In this document: positions 56,836 through 64,000 of the stretch, piece by piece
How positions within the stretch are numbered: position 1 is the stretch's first letter
Layout of the letters: every line of letters begins with the position of its first letter
Assembly: GCF_002105535.1 (NCBI RefSeq)
Contig: NZ_CP015848.1
Span: 868,907 to 932,906, forward strand
DNA: 64,000 nt
Reading direction: 5' to 3'
DNA from: Magnetospirillum sp. ME-1
GTDB lineage: Bacteria; Pseudomonadota; Alphaproteobacteria; Rhodospirillales; Magnetospirillaceae
The notes under the pieces: model-generated
The model's input: only the letters and a program-made list of their open reading frames with translations
Told to the model about the DNA's origin: nothing
Databases searched by the model: none
Program-made: the position numbers and the translations under genes

Positions 56836-58332
56836 TCACCCCAGATAGCGCCGCCGCAAATGCGCCTCGAACACCGCCGGGTCCAGCGGCCGCCCGGTGG
56901 CCTGGGTCAGCAGGTCACGGGTGGAGACCAGCGAGCCCCGGGAATGGACCTGAGCGCGCAGCCAGCCCAGCAGCGGCCGGAAATCGCCGCCGGCGATGCC
57001 CTTCATCACCTGCGGATCGGCGGTCCTGGCGGCGTCGAACAGCTGGGCGGCGGTCATGGCGCCTAAGGTGTAGGTGGGGAAGTAGCCCCAGGCACCGCCG
57101 TACCAGTGGATGTCCTGCAGGCAGCCCAGCCGATCGTCGGGCGGCCGGATGCCCAGCAGCCGCTCGTAGCCGTCGTTCCAGGCGGCGGGCAGGTCGTCCA
57201 ACTCCATCCGCCCTTCGATCAGCGCCTTTTCCAGGCGGTAGCGGATGATGACGTGGGCGGGATAGGTGACCTCGTCGGCCTCGACCCGGATGAAGCCGCG
57301 GGCGACCTTGATGCCGCGCCGGTAGATGTTGTCGGCCTCCCAGGCCGGGCCGTCCGCGCCGAAAGTGGTTTTCAGCAGCGGCGACAGGAAGCCGGCGAAC
57401 TCGGCCGAGCGGCAGGCCTGCATCTCCATCAGCAGGCTTTGCGATTCATGCATCACCATGCCGCGGGCGCGGCCCACCGGCTGGGGCCGCCAATGGCCGG
57501 AGGGAAGGCCGAACTCGTAGAGCGCGTGCCCGGTCTCGTGCAGCACCCCCATCATGGCCGAGGCGAAATCGTCCTCGTTGTAGCGGGTGGTCACCCGGAT
57601 GTCGCCGGGATAGCCGCCGCAGAACGGGTGATGGGAGACGTCCAGGCGACCGTGGCGGAAATCGAAGCCCAGCACCTCCATCAGGCGGATGCCCAGCGCC
57701 TTCTGCCGCTCGGTGGGAAAGGGACCTTCGGGTTCGACCACCGCCGGGCGGGCGGCCTGGGCGTCGAGCACCTCGCCGATGAAGCCGGGCAGGAACTTTT
57801 CCAGCGGATCGAACACCGCGTCGATCTCGGCCGAACGCCCCAGCGGTTCGTACTGGTCGAGCAGCGCGTCGTAGATGGAAACGCCCAGCGCCTCGGCCTT
57901 GACGTGCCCCACCTCGCGCACCAGCCCCAGCAGGACCTTCAAGGCCGGCAGCACCATTTTGAAATCCGCCGCCGGGCGGGCCTGGCGCCACACCATCTCG
58001 CAGGAGGATTCGGCCCTGGCCAGGGCGTCCACCAGATCGGCGGGCAGGGCGCTGGCGTGAATCCAGTCGCGGCGCATCTCGCGCAGATTGGCCGCCTGCC
58101 AGGCATCCAGCGGACCGGAAGCCGCCCGCTCCAGCAATTCGCCCAGGTCCGGCGCGGTGATCTGCTCGTGGTTGATGCCGCGCAGGGTGGCCACCTGCTC
58201 GGCGCGGGCCTCGGCGGCGCCCTCGGGCATCATGGTCGCCATGTCCCACGACAGCACCGACAGGGCCTCGGCGACGGAGTTCATCTTGCGGAAGCGGGCT
58301 TCCAGAGTGGCATAGGCCGGATTGGGGCTCAT
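56836..58332 (-). CDS. Carboxypeptidase Taq family metallopeptidase (M32)
   Basis: 498 residues from ATG 58332 (a GTG three codons earlier is possible). The zinc motif HETGH spans residues 265-269, with DIRVTTRYNEDDFASAMMGVLHE before it and the family segments GGYPGDIRVTTR, HESQSLLMEMQACRS and ALIEGRMELDDLPAAWND after it. M32 enzymes remove C-terminal residues with broad specificity. First gene of a minus-strand run through the mini-proteins to meaB. Confidence 0.95.
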   Translation of the reverse strand: MSPNPAYATLEARFRKMNSVAEALSVLSWDMATMMPEGAAEARAEQVATLRGINHEQITAPDLGELLERAASGPLDAWQAANLREMRRDWIHASALPADLVDALARAESSCEMVWRQARPAADFKMVLPALKVLLGLVREVGHVKAEALGVSIYDALLDQYEPLGRSAEIDAVFDPLEKFLPGFIGEVLDAQAARPAVVEPEGPFPTERQKALGIRLMEVLGFDFRHGRLDVSHHPFCGGYPGDIRVTTRYNEDDFASAMMGVLHETGHALYEFGLPSGHWRPQPVGRARGMVMHESQSLLMEMQACRSAEFAGFLSPLLKTTFGADGPAWEADNIYRRGIKVARGFIRVEADEVTYPAHVIIRYRLEKALIEGRMELDDLPAAWNDGYERLLGIRPPDDRLGCLQDIHWYGGAWGYFPTYTLGAMTAAQLFDAARTADPQVMKGIAGGDFRPLLGWLRAQVHSRGSLVSTRDLLTQATGRPLDPAVFEAHLRRRYLG

Positions 58333-58433
58333 GGGACTCACATGGTATCGAGGAAAGGCAAACGATAGACCATGGCCCTCGGTTCGGGGAATCGTATAAT
58401 GCCGGAACGTTTTCGGGAGGGAGAGTAAGAGCC

Positions 58434-59102
58434 ATGACCGCCAAACCCCGCTTCGCCGTCGTGCTGTCCGGTTGCGGCGTCTATGACGGCGCCGAGATTC
58501 ACGAAGCCGTGCTGACCCTGCTGGCCATCGACCGCCAGGGCGGCACCTATCAGTGCTTCGCCCCCGACAAGGCCCAGATGCATGTGGTCAACCACCTGAC
58601 GGGGCAGGAAGCGTCGGGCGAAAGCCGCAACGTGCTGGTGGAATCGGCCCGCATCGCGCGCGGCGCCATCAAGGCGCTGGCCGGGTTCAATCCGGCCGAT
58701 TACGACGCCCTGGTCTTCCCCGGCGGCTTCGGCGCGGCCAAGAACCTCTGCACCTTCGCGACGCAGGGCCCCGACTGTTCCGTCGATCCCGACACCGAGA
58801 AAGCGGTCAAGGCCATGGCGGCGGCGGGCAAGCCCATCGGCGCCCTGTGCATCGCCCCGGCCCTGATGGCCAAGATTTTCGGCCAAGGCATCGACGTCAC
58901 CATCGGCACCGACCAGGGCACCGCCCAGGCCATCGAGGCCATGGGGGCGCGGCACACCCAGGCCGGCCATGGCGGCGTGGTGGTGGACAAGGCTCGCAAG
59001 GTGGTGACCTCGCCCTGCTACATGCTGGACTCGTCCATCAGCCAGATCGCCGACGGCGCCGAGAACACGGTGAAGGCGCTGCTGTCGCTGATGGGACGCT
59101 AA
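58434..59102 (+). CDS. elbB: ElbB/DJ-1-type glyoxalase-like protein
   Basis: 222 residues. FAVVLSGCGVYDGAEIHEAVLTLLAIDRQG and the nucleophile-elbow region KPIGALCIAPALMAKI mark the ElbB (isoprenoid biosynthesis glyoxalase-like) branch of the DJ-1/PfpI superfamily. QEASGESRNVLVESARIARG is also typical. The physiological reaction is unclear; E. coli ElbB shows glyoxalase III activity. Its TAA abuts the truB GTG. Confidence 0.9.
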   Translation: MTAKPRFAVVLSGCGVYDGAEIHEAVLTLLAIDRQGGTYQCFAPDKAQMHVVNHLTGQEASGESRNVLVESARIARGAIKALAGFNPADYDALVFPGGFGAAKNLCTFATQGPDCSVDPDTEKAVKAMAAAGKPIGALCIAPALMAKIFGQGIDVTIGTDQGTAQAIEAMGARHTQAGHGGVVVDKARKVVTSPCYMLDSSISQIADGAENTVKALLSLMGR

Positions 59103-60038
59103 GTGGCCCGCAAGCGGAAAGGCGATCCCGTTCACGGCTGGCTGGCCATCGACAAGCCCTTGGGGCTGGGCTCCACCCAGGTGGTGTCCAGGGTCAAGCG
59201 CATCCTGAACGCCGCCAAGGTCGGCCATGGCGGCACCCTGGACCCGCTGGCGTCGGGCGTGCTGCCCATCGCGCTGGGCGAGGCCACCAAGACGGTGCAA
59301 TACGTCATGGACGGGGCCAAGACCTACCGCTTCCAGGTGCGCTGGGGCGAGGCCACCGCCAGCTGCGATCGTGAAGGCGAGGTGACGGAAACCTCGCCCA
59401 ATCGCCCGACCGAGGCGGCCATCCTGGCCGCCTTGCCCGCCTTCCTGGGCGAGATCGACCAGATTCCCCCCGCCTTCTCCGCCATCAAGATCGACGGCCA
59501 GCGCGCCTACGACCTGGCCCGCGCCGGGGAAGAGGTGGAGATCAAGCCGCGGCGCATCCTCATCCATTCGCTCGCCCTGCTGGGCCGCCCCGATGACGAC
59601 CACGCCGATTTCGAGGTTCATTGCGGCAAGGGCACCTATGTGCGCTCGCTGGCCCGCGACCTGGCCCTGGCGTTGGGCACGGTGGGGCATGTGTCGGTAC
59701 TGCGGCGCGTCACCTGCGGCCCGTTCAATGAGCAAAACGCGATTTCCCTTGAATCCCTGGAGGACTTGAGTCAAGTTCCCGCCCCTTGGACCTTTCTGCT
59801 TCCCATCGAGACCGCGCTGGACGACATCCCGGCCCTGGCCCTGACGGAAAGCGAGGCCCGCCGCCTCCAGAGCGGTAATCCCGTGTCAATCTCGCACGTG
59901 GTTTCCCGGCATCCGCAGGCTGAAATCGCCGAAGGCATTGTGTGCCGGGCGATGCAGGCAGAGCGGCTGGTGGCGTTGGTTCGCATCGAAAGCGGCGAAA
60001 TCCGCCCGGTGCGGGTCATGAACCTCACCGATGAATAG
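59103..60038 (+). CDS. truB: tRNA pseudouridine(55) synthase TruB
   Basis: 311 residues from GTG 59103. Catalytic Asp47 lies in GHGGTLDPLASGVL; WLAIDKPLGLGSTQVV, FSAIKIDGQRAYDLAR and CGKGTYVRSLARDLA are family motifs, with a PUA-like C-terminal domain. It converts U55 of all tRNAs. The truB-rpsO-pnp order is classical, so the rpsO-pnp block is probably read from upstream as well. Confidence 0.96.
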   Translation: MARKRKGDPVHGWLAIDKPLGLGSTQVVSRVKRILNAAKVGHGGTLDPLASGVLPIALGEATKTVQYVMDGAKTYRFQVRWGEATASCDREGEVTETSPNRPTEAAILAALPAFLGEIDQIPPAFSAIKIDGQRAYDLARAGEEVEIKPRRILIHSLALLGRPDDDHADFEVHCGKGTYVRSLARDLALALGTVGHVSVLRRVTCGPFNEQNAISLESLEDLSQVPAPWTFLLPIETALDDIPALALTESEARRLQSGNPVSISHVVSRHPQAEIAEGIVCRAMQAERLVALVRIESGEIRPVRVMNLTDE

Positions 60039-60047
60039 GAGTAGACG

Positions 60048-60317
60048 ATGTCGATCACTGCCGAGCGTACCCAGGAACTCGTCAAGGAATACGCGACCAA
60101 GGAAGGTGACACCGGTTCCGCCGAGGTCCAGGTCGCCATTCTGTCGGAGCGCATCCGCAACCTGACCGAGCACCTGAAGTCGCACAAGAAGGATTTCCAC
60201 TCGCGCCGCGGCCTGCTGATCATGGTCGGCCAGCGCCGCCGCATGCTCGACTACCTGAAGGCCAAGGACAACAAGCGCTACGAGAGCCTCATTGGCCGCC
60301 TCGGTCTGCGCAAGTAA
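60048..60317 (+). CDS. rpsO: 30S ribosomal protein S15
   Basis: 89 residues: [62 protein letters not shown] central-domain primary binder of 16S rRNA; in several bacteria it autoregulates its own mRNA. TAGGAGTA precedes the ATG. Confidence 0.97.
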   Translation: MSITAERTQELVKEYATKEGDTGSAEVQVAILSERIRNLTEHLKSHKKDFHSRRGLLIMVGQRRRMLDYLKAKDNKRYESLIGRLGLRK

Positions 60318-60359
60318 TCCACACAGCCGACTTACGAAGGCCGGGCGTCGCCTGGATCG

Positions 60360-60389
60360 CACCCGCGCGGGGATGGCTCCGCGCGGGTG
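60360..60389 (+). promoter_or_regulatory. Hairpin in the rpsO-pnp spacer
   Basis: CACCCGCGCGG and CCGCGCGGGTG form an 11-bp stem with an 8-base loop, without a T-run. In E. coli the rpsO-pnp spacer carries a hairpin cut by RNase III as part of pnp autoregulation; this one is in the equivalent place, so a processing site is a reasonable inference. TTGACGC and AAACATAAGG further on could be part of a pnp promoter, but the -10 is not clear. Confidence 0.5.
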
Positions 60390-60486
60390 TCCGCGTTTGT
60401 GCCGCAGGAAAGCGGCCGCCGCGAAAAATTGACGCCGGGACCGACCGCAATCCGGCGGCGGTCCTAAACATAAGGAAGTGACTTAC

Positions 60487-62649
60487 ATGTCCATGTTCAA
60501 TGTCCACCGCAAGGAACTCACCTGGGGCGGCCGCAAGCTGGTTCTGGAGACCGGCAAGGTCGCCCGCCAGGCCGACGGCGCCGTGATGGCCACCTACGGC
60601 GAAACCACCGTGCTCTGCACCGTGGTGGGCGCCAAGAGCCAGAAGCCCGGCATCGACTTCTTCCCCCTGACGGTGAACTACCAGGAGAAGGCTTTCGCCG
60701 CGGGCAAGATCCCCGGCGGCTTCTTCAAGCGCGAGGGCCGGCCCAGCGAGAAGGAGACCCTGGTCTCCCGCCTGATCGACCGCCCCATCCGCCCGCTGTT
60801 CGCCGACGGCTTCCGCAACGAGGTGCAGGTGGTCTGCACCGTGCTGAGCCATGACCTCGAGAACGATCCCGACATCGTCGCCATGGTCGGCACCTCCGCC
60901 GCGCTGACCATTTCGGGCCTGCCCTTCATGGGCCCGGTCGGCGCCGCCCGCGTCGGCTATGTGGACGGCAAGTACGTGCTGAACCCGCTGGTGGGCGACC
61001 TGCCCAAGAGCGACCTCGACCTGGTGGTCGCCGGCACCACCGAAGGCGTGCTGATGGTCGAATCCGAAGCCAAGCAGCTGTCGGAAGAGGTCATGCTGGG
61101 CGCCGTGATGTTCGGCCACAAGGAATTCCAGGCGGTGATCCAGGCGATCATCGAGCTGGCCGAGGAATGCGCCAAGGACCCGTGGGACCTGCCCGAGCCC
61201 CCCGCCGAGGTGGCGGTGGTCACCGGTAAGTTCAACGACGCGGGCATCCCCGCCGAGATGGCCGAAGCCTACAAGATCATCAAGAAGCAGGACCGCTACG
61301 CCGCCGTGGGCGAGGTCAAGAAGAAGGCCCTGGCCCTCTTGTCCGAGCCGGCCGAACTGGCCGTGGCCGGCGGCATCCTGAAGCACATGGAAGCCGACGT
61401 GGTGCGCGGCAACATCCTGAAGACCGGCGTGCGCATCGACGGCCGCGACACCAAGACCGTCCGCAAGATCGAGGTCGAGGTCGGCGTCCTGCCCCGCGCC
61501 CACGGTTCCGCCCTGTTCACCCGCGGCGAGACCCAGGCCCTGGTGGTCGCCACGCTGGGCACCGGCCAGGACGAGCAGATCATCGACCAACTGGCGGGCG
61601 AGTACCGCGAGCACTTCATGCTGCACTACAACTTCCCCCCCTACTCGGTGGGTGAAGCCGGCCGCATGGGCAGCCCGGGCCGTCGCGAGATCGGCCACGG
61701 CAAGCTGGCCTGGCGCGCCATGCGTCCCTGCCTGCCGGTGAAGGAGAGCTTCCCCTACACCATGCGCGTGGTCTCGGAGATCACCGAGTCCAACGGCTCC
61801 TCGTCCATGGCGACCGTCTGCGGCTCGTCGCTGGCCATGATGGACGCCGGCGTGCCTCTCCCTAAGCCGGTGGCAGGCATCGCCATGGGCCTGATCAAGG
61901 AAGGCAAGGACTTCGCCGTGCTGTCCGACATCCTGGGTGACGAGGATCACCTGGGCGACATGGACTTCAAGGTGGCCGGCACCGTCGACGGCGTCACCGC
62001 GCTGCAGATGGACATCAAGATCACCTCCATCACCGAGGAGATCATGAAGATCGCGCTCGGCCAGGCCAAGGACGGCCGCATCCACATCCTGGGCGAGATG
62101 AACAAGGGCCTGGATCACGCCCGTGATTCGGTGTCGGGCAACGCTCCGCGCATCACCACCATCTCCATTCCCAAGGAGAAGATCCGCGAAGTCATCGGCA
62201 CCGGCGGCAAGGTCATCCGCGAGATCTGCGAGCAGACCGGCGCCAAGATCGACATCGACGACGACGGCACCATCAAGGTGGCCTCGGTGGATTCCGACGC
62301 CGGCCAGCGCGCCATCGACTGGATCCGCGGCATCGTCGCCGAGCCGGAGCTGGGCGTGATCTACAACGGCAAGGTCGTGAAGGTGGTCGATTTCGGCGCC
62401 TTCGTGAACTTCCTGGGGTCGCGCGACGGTCTGGTCCACATCTCGGAACTGGCCCGCGAGCGCGTCGCCAAGACCGCCGACGTGGTCAAGCAGGGCGACG
62501 TGGTCAAGGTCAAGGTCCTGGGCTTCGACGACCGCGGCAAGGTGAAGCTGTCCATGAAGCAGGTGGACCAGACCACCGGCGAGGACATCTCCGCCCAGCT
62601 GGAAGCCGAGCGCGCCGCCGCCAAGAAGGAGCGTCACCACGAGGATTGA
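60487..62649 (+). CDS. pnp: Polyribonucleotide nucleotidyltransferase PNPase
   Basis: 720 residues from ATG 60487 with AAGGAAG upstream. Two RNase PH domains flank the helical linker ([18 protein letters not shown] and [16 protein letters not shown]), then KH ([25 protein letters not shown]) and S1 ([26 protein letters not shown]). It degrades RNA phosphorolytically and can add tails; part of the degradosome in many proteobacteria. It ends with a strong terminator. Confidence 0.98.
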   Translation: MSMFNVHRKELTWGGRKLVLETGKVARQADGAVMATYGETTVLCTVVGAKSQKPGIDFFPLTVNYQEKAFAAGKIPGGFFKREGRPSEKETLVSRLIDRPIRPLFADGFRNEVQVVCTVLSHDLENDPDIVAMVGTSAALTISGLPFMGPVGAARVGYVDGKYVLNPLVGDLPKSDLDLVVAGTTEGVLMVESEAKQLSEEVMLGAVMFGHKEFQAVIQAIIELAEECAKDPWDLPEPPAEVAVVTGKFNDAGIPAEMAEAYKIIKKQDRYAAVGEVKKKALALLSEPAELAVAGGILKHMEADVVRGNILKTGVRIDGRDTKTVRKIEVEVGVLPRAHGSALFTRGETQALVVATLGTGQDEQIIDQLAGEYREHFMLHYNFPPYSVGEAGRMGSPGRREIGHGKLAWRAMRPCLPVKESFPYTMRVVSEITESNGSSSMATVCGSSLAMMDAGVPLPKPVAGIAMGLIKEGKDFAVLSDILGDEDHLGDMDFKVAGTVDGVTALQMDIKITSITEEIMKIALGQAKDGRIHILGEMNKGLDHARDSVSGNAPRITTISIPKEKIREVIGTGGKVIREICEQTGAKIDIDDDGTIKVASVDSDAGQRAIDWIRGIVAEPELGVIYNGKVVKVVDFGAFVNFLGSRDGLVHISELARERVAKTADVVKQGDVVKVKVLGFDDRGKVKLSMKQVDQTTGEDISAQLEAERAAAKKERHHED

Positions 62650-62677
62650 TCCTCGGCGTGACATCCGACGAGAAAGG

Positions 62678-62709
62678 GCGCGGTTCCGAAAGGGACCGCG
62701 CTTTTTTTT
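62678..62709 (+). terminator. Rho-independent terminator after pnp
   Basis: A 10-bp stem GCGCGGTTCC / GGGACCGCGC (one G-T wobble) with a GAAA loop, followed by eight T, 28 bases after the stop. Confidence 0.96.
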
Positions 62710-62718
62710 ACTCATAAT

Positions 62719-62819
62719 GTCATCCCGAGCGATGAGCGAGGGATCTCCGCCTGGGCGAGCGTGTCAAAACCGGACAGGGCATGCCAGGATGAGATCCCTC
62801 GCTCATCGCTCGGGATGAC
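62719..62819. repeat. GTCATCCCGA-family palindromic repeat, left of the GIY-YIG gene
   Basis: The arms GTCATCCCGAGCGATGAGCG... and its exact reverse complement (29 bp, at 62719-62747 and 62791-62819) are perfect. The centre is about 43 bases. The right arm ends GGGATGAC and its ATG (62815) doubles as the likely start codon of the GIY-YIG gene. Best preserved copy of the family in this window. Confidence 0.92.
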
Positions 62820-63108
62820 ACCGTTGCAGCGGCACTTCTACGTCTACATGCTCTCGAGCGTATCCGGCGTGCTGTATGTCGGCGTCACCAATGACCTGGC
62901 TCGCAGGCTGCACGAGGATCGCAGCGGTATCGCGGATGGGTTCACCAAGCGCTATCATTGCCATCGGCTGGTCTGGTTCGAGATGACCGGCGATGTGAAC
63001 GCCGCCATAGCCCGGGAAAAGCAGATCAAAGGCTGGCGACGTTCCAAAAAGGAAGAGCTGATCCGTGAGATGAATCCCTCCTGGGCGGATTTGGCCCAGG
63101 ACTTCTGA
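62815..63108 (+). CDS. GIY-YIG nuclease family protein
   Basis: 97 residues from ATG 62815, inside the repeat's right arm; a TTG at 62824 is the alternative. The GIY-YIG core is FYVYMLSS with [12 protein letters not shown], the conserved Arg being residue 31 and the metal-binding Glu 68 in AREKQIKGW. The tail [16 protein letters not shown] is standard for this small stand-alone subfamily, whose role is unknown. It is bracketed by the repeat at 62719-62819 and a half copy at 63115-63150. Confidence 0.85.
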   Translation: MTPLQRHFYVYMLSSVSGVLYVGVTNDLARRLHEDRSGIADGFTKRYHCHRLVWFEMTGDVNAAIAREKQIKGWRRSKKEELIREMNPSWADLAQDF

Positions 63109-63114
63109 TCCCCT

Positions 63115-63150
63115 GTCATCCCGAGCGATGAGCGAGGGATCTCCGCCCGG
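63115..63150. repeat. Half copy of the GTCATCCCGA repeat, right of the GIY-YIG gene
   Basis: GTCATCCCGAGCGATGAGCGAGGGATCTCCGCC is identical to the left arm of the 62719 copy over 33 bases; the matching right arm is missing. It begins 7 bases after the GIY-YIG stop and ends 41 bases before the msrB ATG. Confidence 0.9.
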
Positions 63151-63190
63151 ACCTGCGGTGCCGGTTCATACTTTGGCAAGGACAATAACC

Positions 63191-63589
63191 ATGAGCGACA
63201 AAGTGGTGAAGACCGACGCCGAGTGGCAGGCGCAATTGACCCCCGGCCAATACGCCGTGACCCGGCAGAAGGCCACCGAGCGCCCCTTCTCCGGCGAATA
63301 CGACCACCTGTTCAAGCCCGGACGCTACACTTGCGTCTGCTGCGGCCAGGACCTGTTTCTGTCGGAAGCCAAGTTCAACTCCGGCTGTGGTTGGCCCGCC
63401 TTCTCCATGCCCGCGACGCCGGAAGCGGTGGCGGAAGAGCGCGACCGCAGCCACGGCATGATCCGCACCGAGGTGCTGTGCTCCAGATGCGACGCCCATC
63501 TCGGCCACGTCTTCGACGACGGGCCGGGTCCGACGGGCTTGCGCTACTGCATCAACTCGCTGTCGCTGAAGTTCGAAAAATCAGAATAG
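63191..63589 (+). CDS. msrB: Peptide-methionine (R)-S-oxide reductase MsrB
   Basis: 132 residues from ATG 63191; the upstream open frame runs through the half repeat. Zinc cysteines 48/51 (CVCC) and 97/100 (CSRC), catalytic Cys120 in [10 protein letters not shown], and GCGWPAF with Cys66 as possible recycling residue. It reduces methionine-R-sulfoxide using thioredoxin. Its 3' end overlaps the converging gene by 9 bases. Confidence 0.96.
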   Translation: MSDKVVKTDAEWQAQLTPGQYAVTRQKATERPFSGEYDHLFKPGRYTCVCCGQDLFLSEAKFNSGCGWPAFSMPATPEAVAEERDRSHGMIRTEVLCSRCDAHLGHVFDDGPGPTGLRYCINSLSLKFEKSE

Positions 63590-64000
63590 CCGCAACTGAT
63601 CCCCCACCCGGGGCGGCGGCGTGAACCGGGAACTGTCCAACGCCACCCGCCCGTTCTCCAGCCCCAGCCTGCGCAGCGCCACGTGAAAGCGTTGGGCCAG
63701 CAGGCGGGCGTGCTCACCTTCGCCGCTCATGCGTTTGCCGAAGCGGGGATCGTTGAGCTTTCCGCCCCGTTGCTGCGTCAGCAGGGACAGCACATGGGCC
63801 GCCCGCTCGGGGAAATGGGCGTCCAGCCATTCGGCGAACAGGTCCTTCACCTCGTAGGGCAGGCGCAGCAGGGTGAAGCCCGCCGCTGTCGCCCCGGCGT
63901 CCCGGGCCGCCGCCAGGATGTCCTCCAACTCGTGGTCGTTGAGGCGCGGAATCATGGGGGCCGCCATCACCATGGTGGGCACGCCCTCGGCCGACAGGCG
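63581..64000 (-). CDS. Radical SAM protein (PA0069-like), C-terminal part; 5' end outside the window
   Basis: The frame is open from base 64000 to the TGA at 63581 (139 residues), so the radical SAM CxxxCxxC core lies beyond the window. Seen here: [41 protein letters not shown], the [34 protein letters not shown] segment and a C-terminal basic tail, which match PA0069/SPL-like radical SAM proteins. Function unknown. Codons before the internal ATG at 63982 continue the family sequence. Confidence 0.75.
   Translation of the reverse strand, partial: RLSAEGVPTMVMAAPMIPRLNDHELEDILAAARDAGATAAGFTLLRLPYEVKDLFAEWLDAHFPERAAHVLSLLTQQRGGKLNDPRFGKRMSGEGEHARLLAQRFHVALRRLGLENGRVALDSSRFTPPPRVGDQLRLF

Noticed and set aside
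60289-62715. Minus-strand frame of 808 codons opposite pnp
   Set aside because: Antisense shadow of pnp; runs across the pnp terminator.

Overview
The window is GC-rich, densely packed bacterial chromosome. Gene order (ffh-rpsP-rimM-trmD-rplS; rimP-nusA-ylxR-infB-rbfA; rplU-rpmA-obg-proB-proA-nadD-rsfS-rlmH), a fused cytochrome b/c1 gene, a DivK-like regulator and DUF1289 all point to an alphaproteobacterium. My best guess is Rhodospirillales, Magnetospirillum-like; this is an inference from gene content, and no magnetosome gene is present. Nearly everything is core genome. I see no tRNA or rRNA gene, CRISPR array, transposase or prophage, and no gene-free stretch longer than about 300 bases.

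Layout. 1-2.9 kb: a truncated TolC-like lipoprotein gene (minus strand) and a DbpA/CsdA-type DEAD-box helicase. 3-6.5 kb: signal recognition particle GTPase and the S16-RimM-TrmD-L19 operon. 6.7-10.5 kb: leucine biosynthesis leuC-leuD-leuB, with a DUF559 nuclease-like gene and C/G-rich repeats wedged between leuC and leuD. 10.7-16.6 kb (minus strand): the rimP-nusA-ylxR-infB-rbfA operon behind a promoter and a terminator-like leader hairpin, then a pyrophosphate-type phosphofructokinase. 17.9-24.9 kb: DUF1289, L21, L27, Obg, proline biosynthesis, NadD, RsfS (apparent AUA start), RlmH and an unknown protein. 25-29 kb: two methyltransferases, then the Rieske protein and the cytochrome b-c1 fusion.

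29-35.7 kb is an envelope operon (MsbA-like ABC exporter, DUF374 acyltransferase, WaaA, LpxK, LpxL-like). It is interrupted by an oppositely oriented pair: a BPSL0067-like putative amidase and a small secreted protein. 35.8-45 kb: RlmM-like methyltransferase, an unknown protein, a CNT nucleoside transporter, a large REC-PAS-GGDEF-EAL protein with a DivK-like regulator, another unknown protein and an orphan TAXI binding protein. 45-47.8 kb: dnaX-ybaB-recR. 47.8-49.3 kb: a second odd patch, with a secreted protein convergent to a GH108-like peptidoglycan hydrolase that carries the same N-terminal motif as the BPSL0067-like protein. 49.4-58.3 kb: glutathione S-transferase, M17 aminopeptidase, two tandem TrkH-type potassium transporters, CheZ, MeaB, two paralogous mini-proteins and an M32 carboxypeptidase. 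58.4-64 kb: ElbB, truB-rpsO-pnp, a GIY-YIG gene bordered by palindromic repeats, MsrB and a truncated radical SAM gene.

The most interesting signals are the two dispersed cell-wall-hydrolase cassettes sharing a QPRDxHGRW motif and a terminator-like hairpin just upstream of each gene, and the two small nuclease genes (DUF559, GIY-YIG) each bracketed by its own palindromic repeat family.
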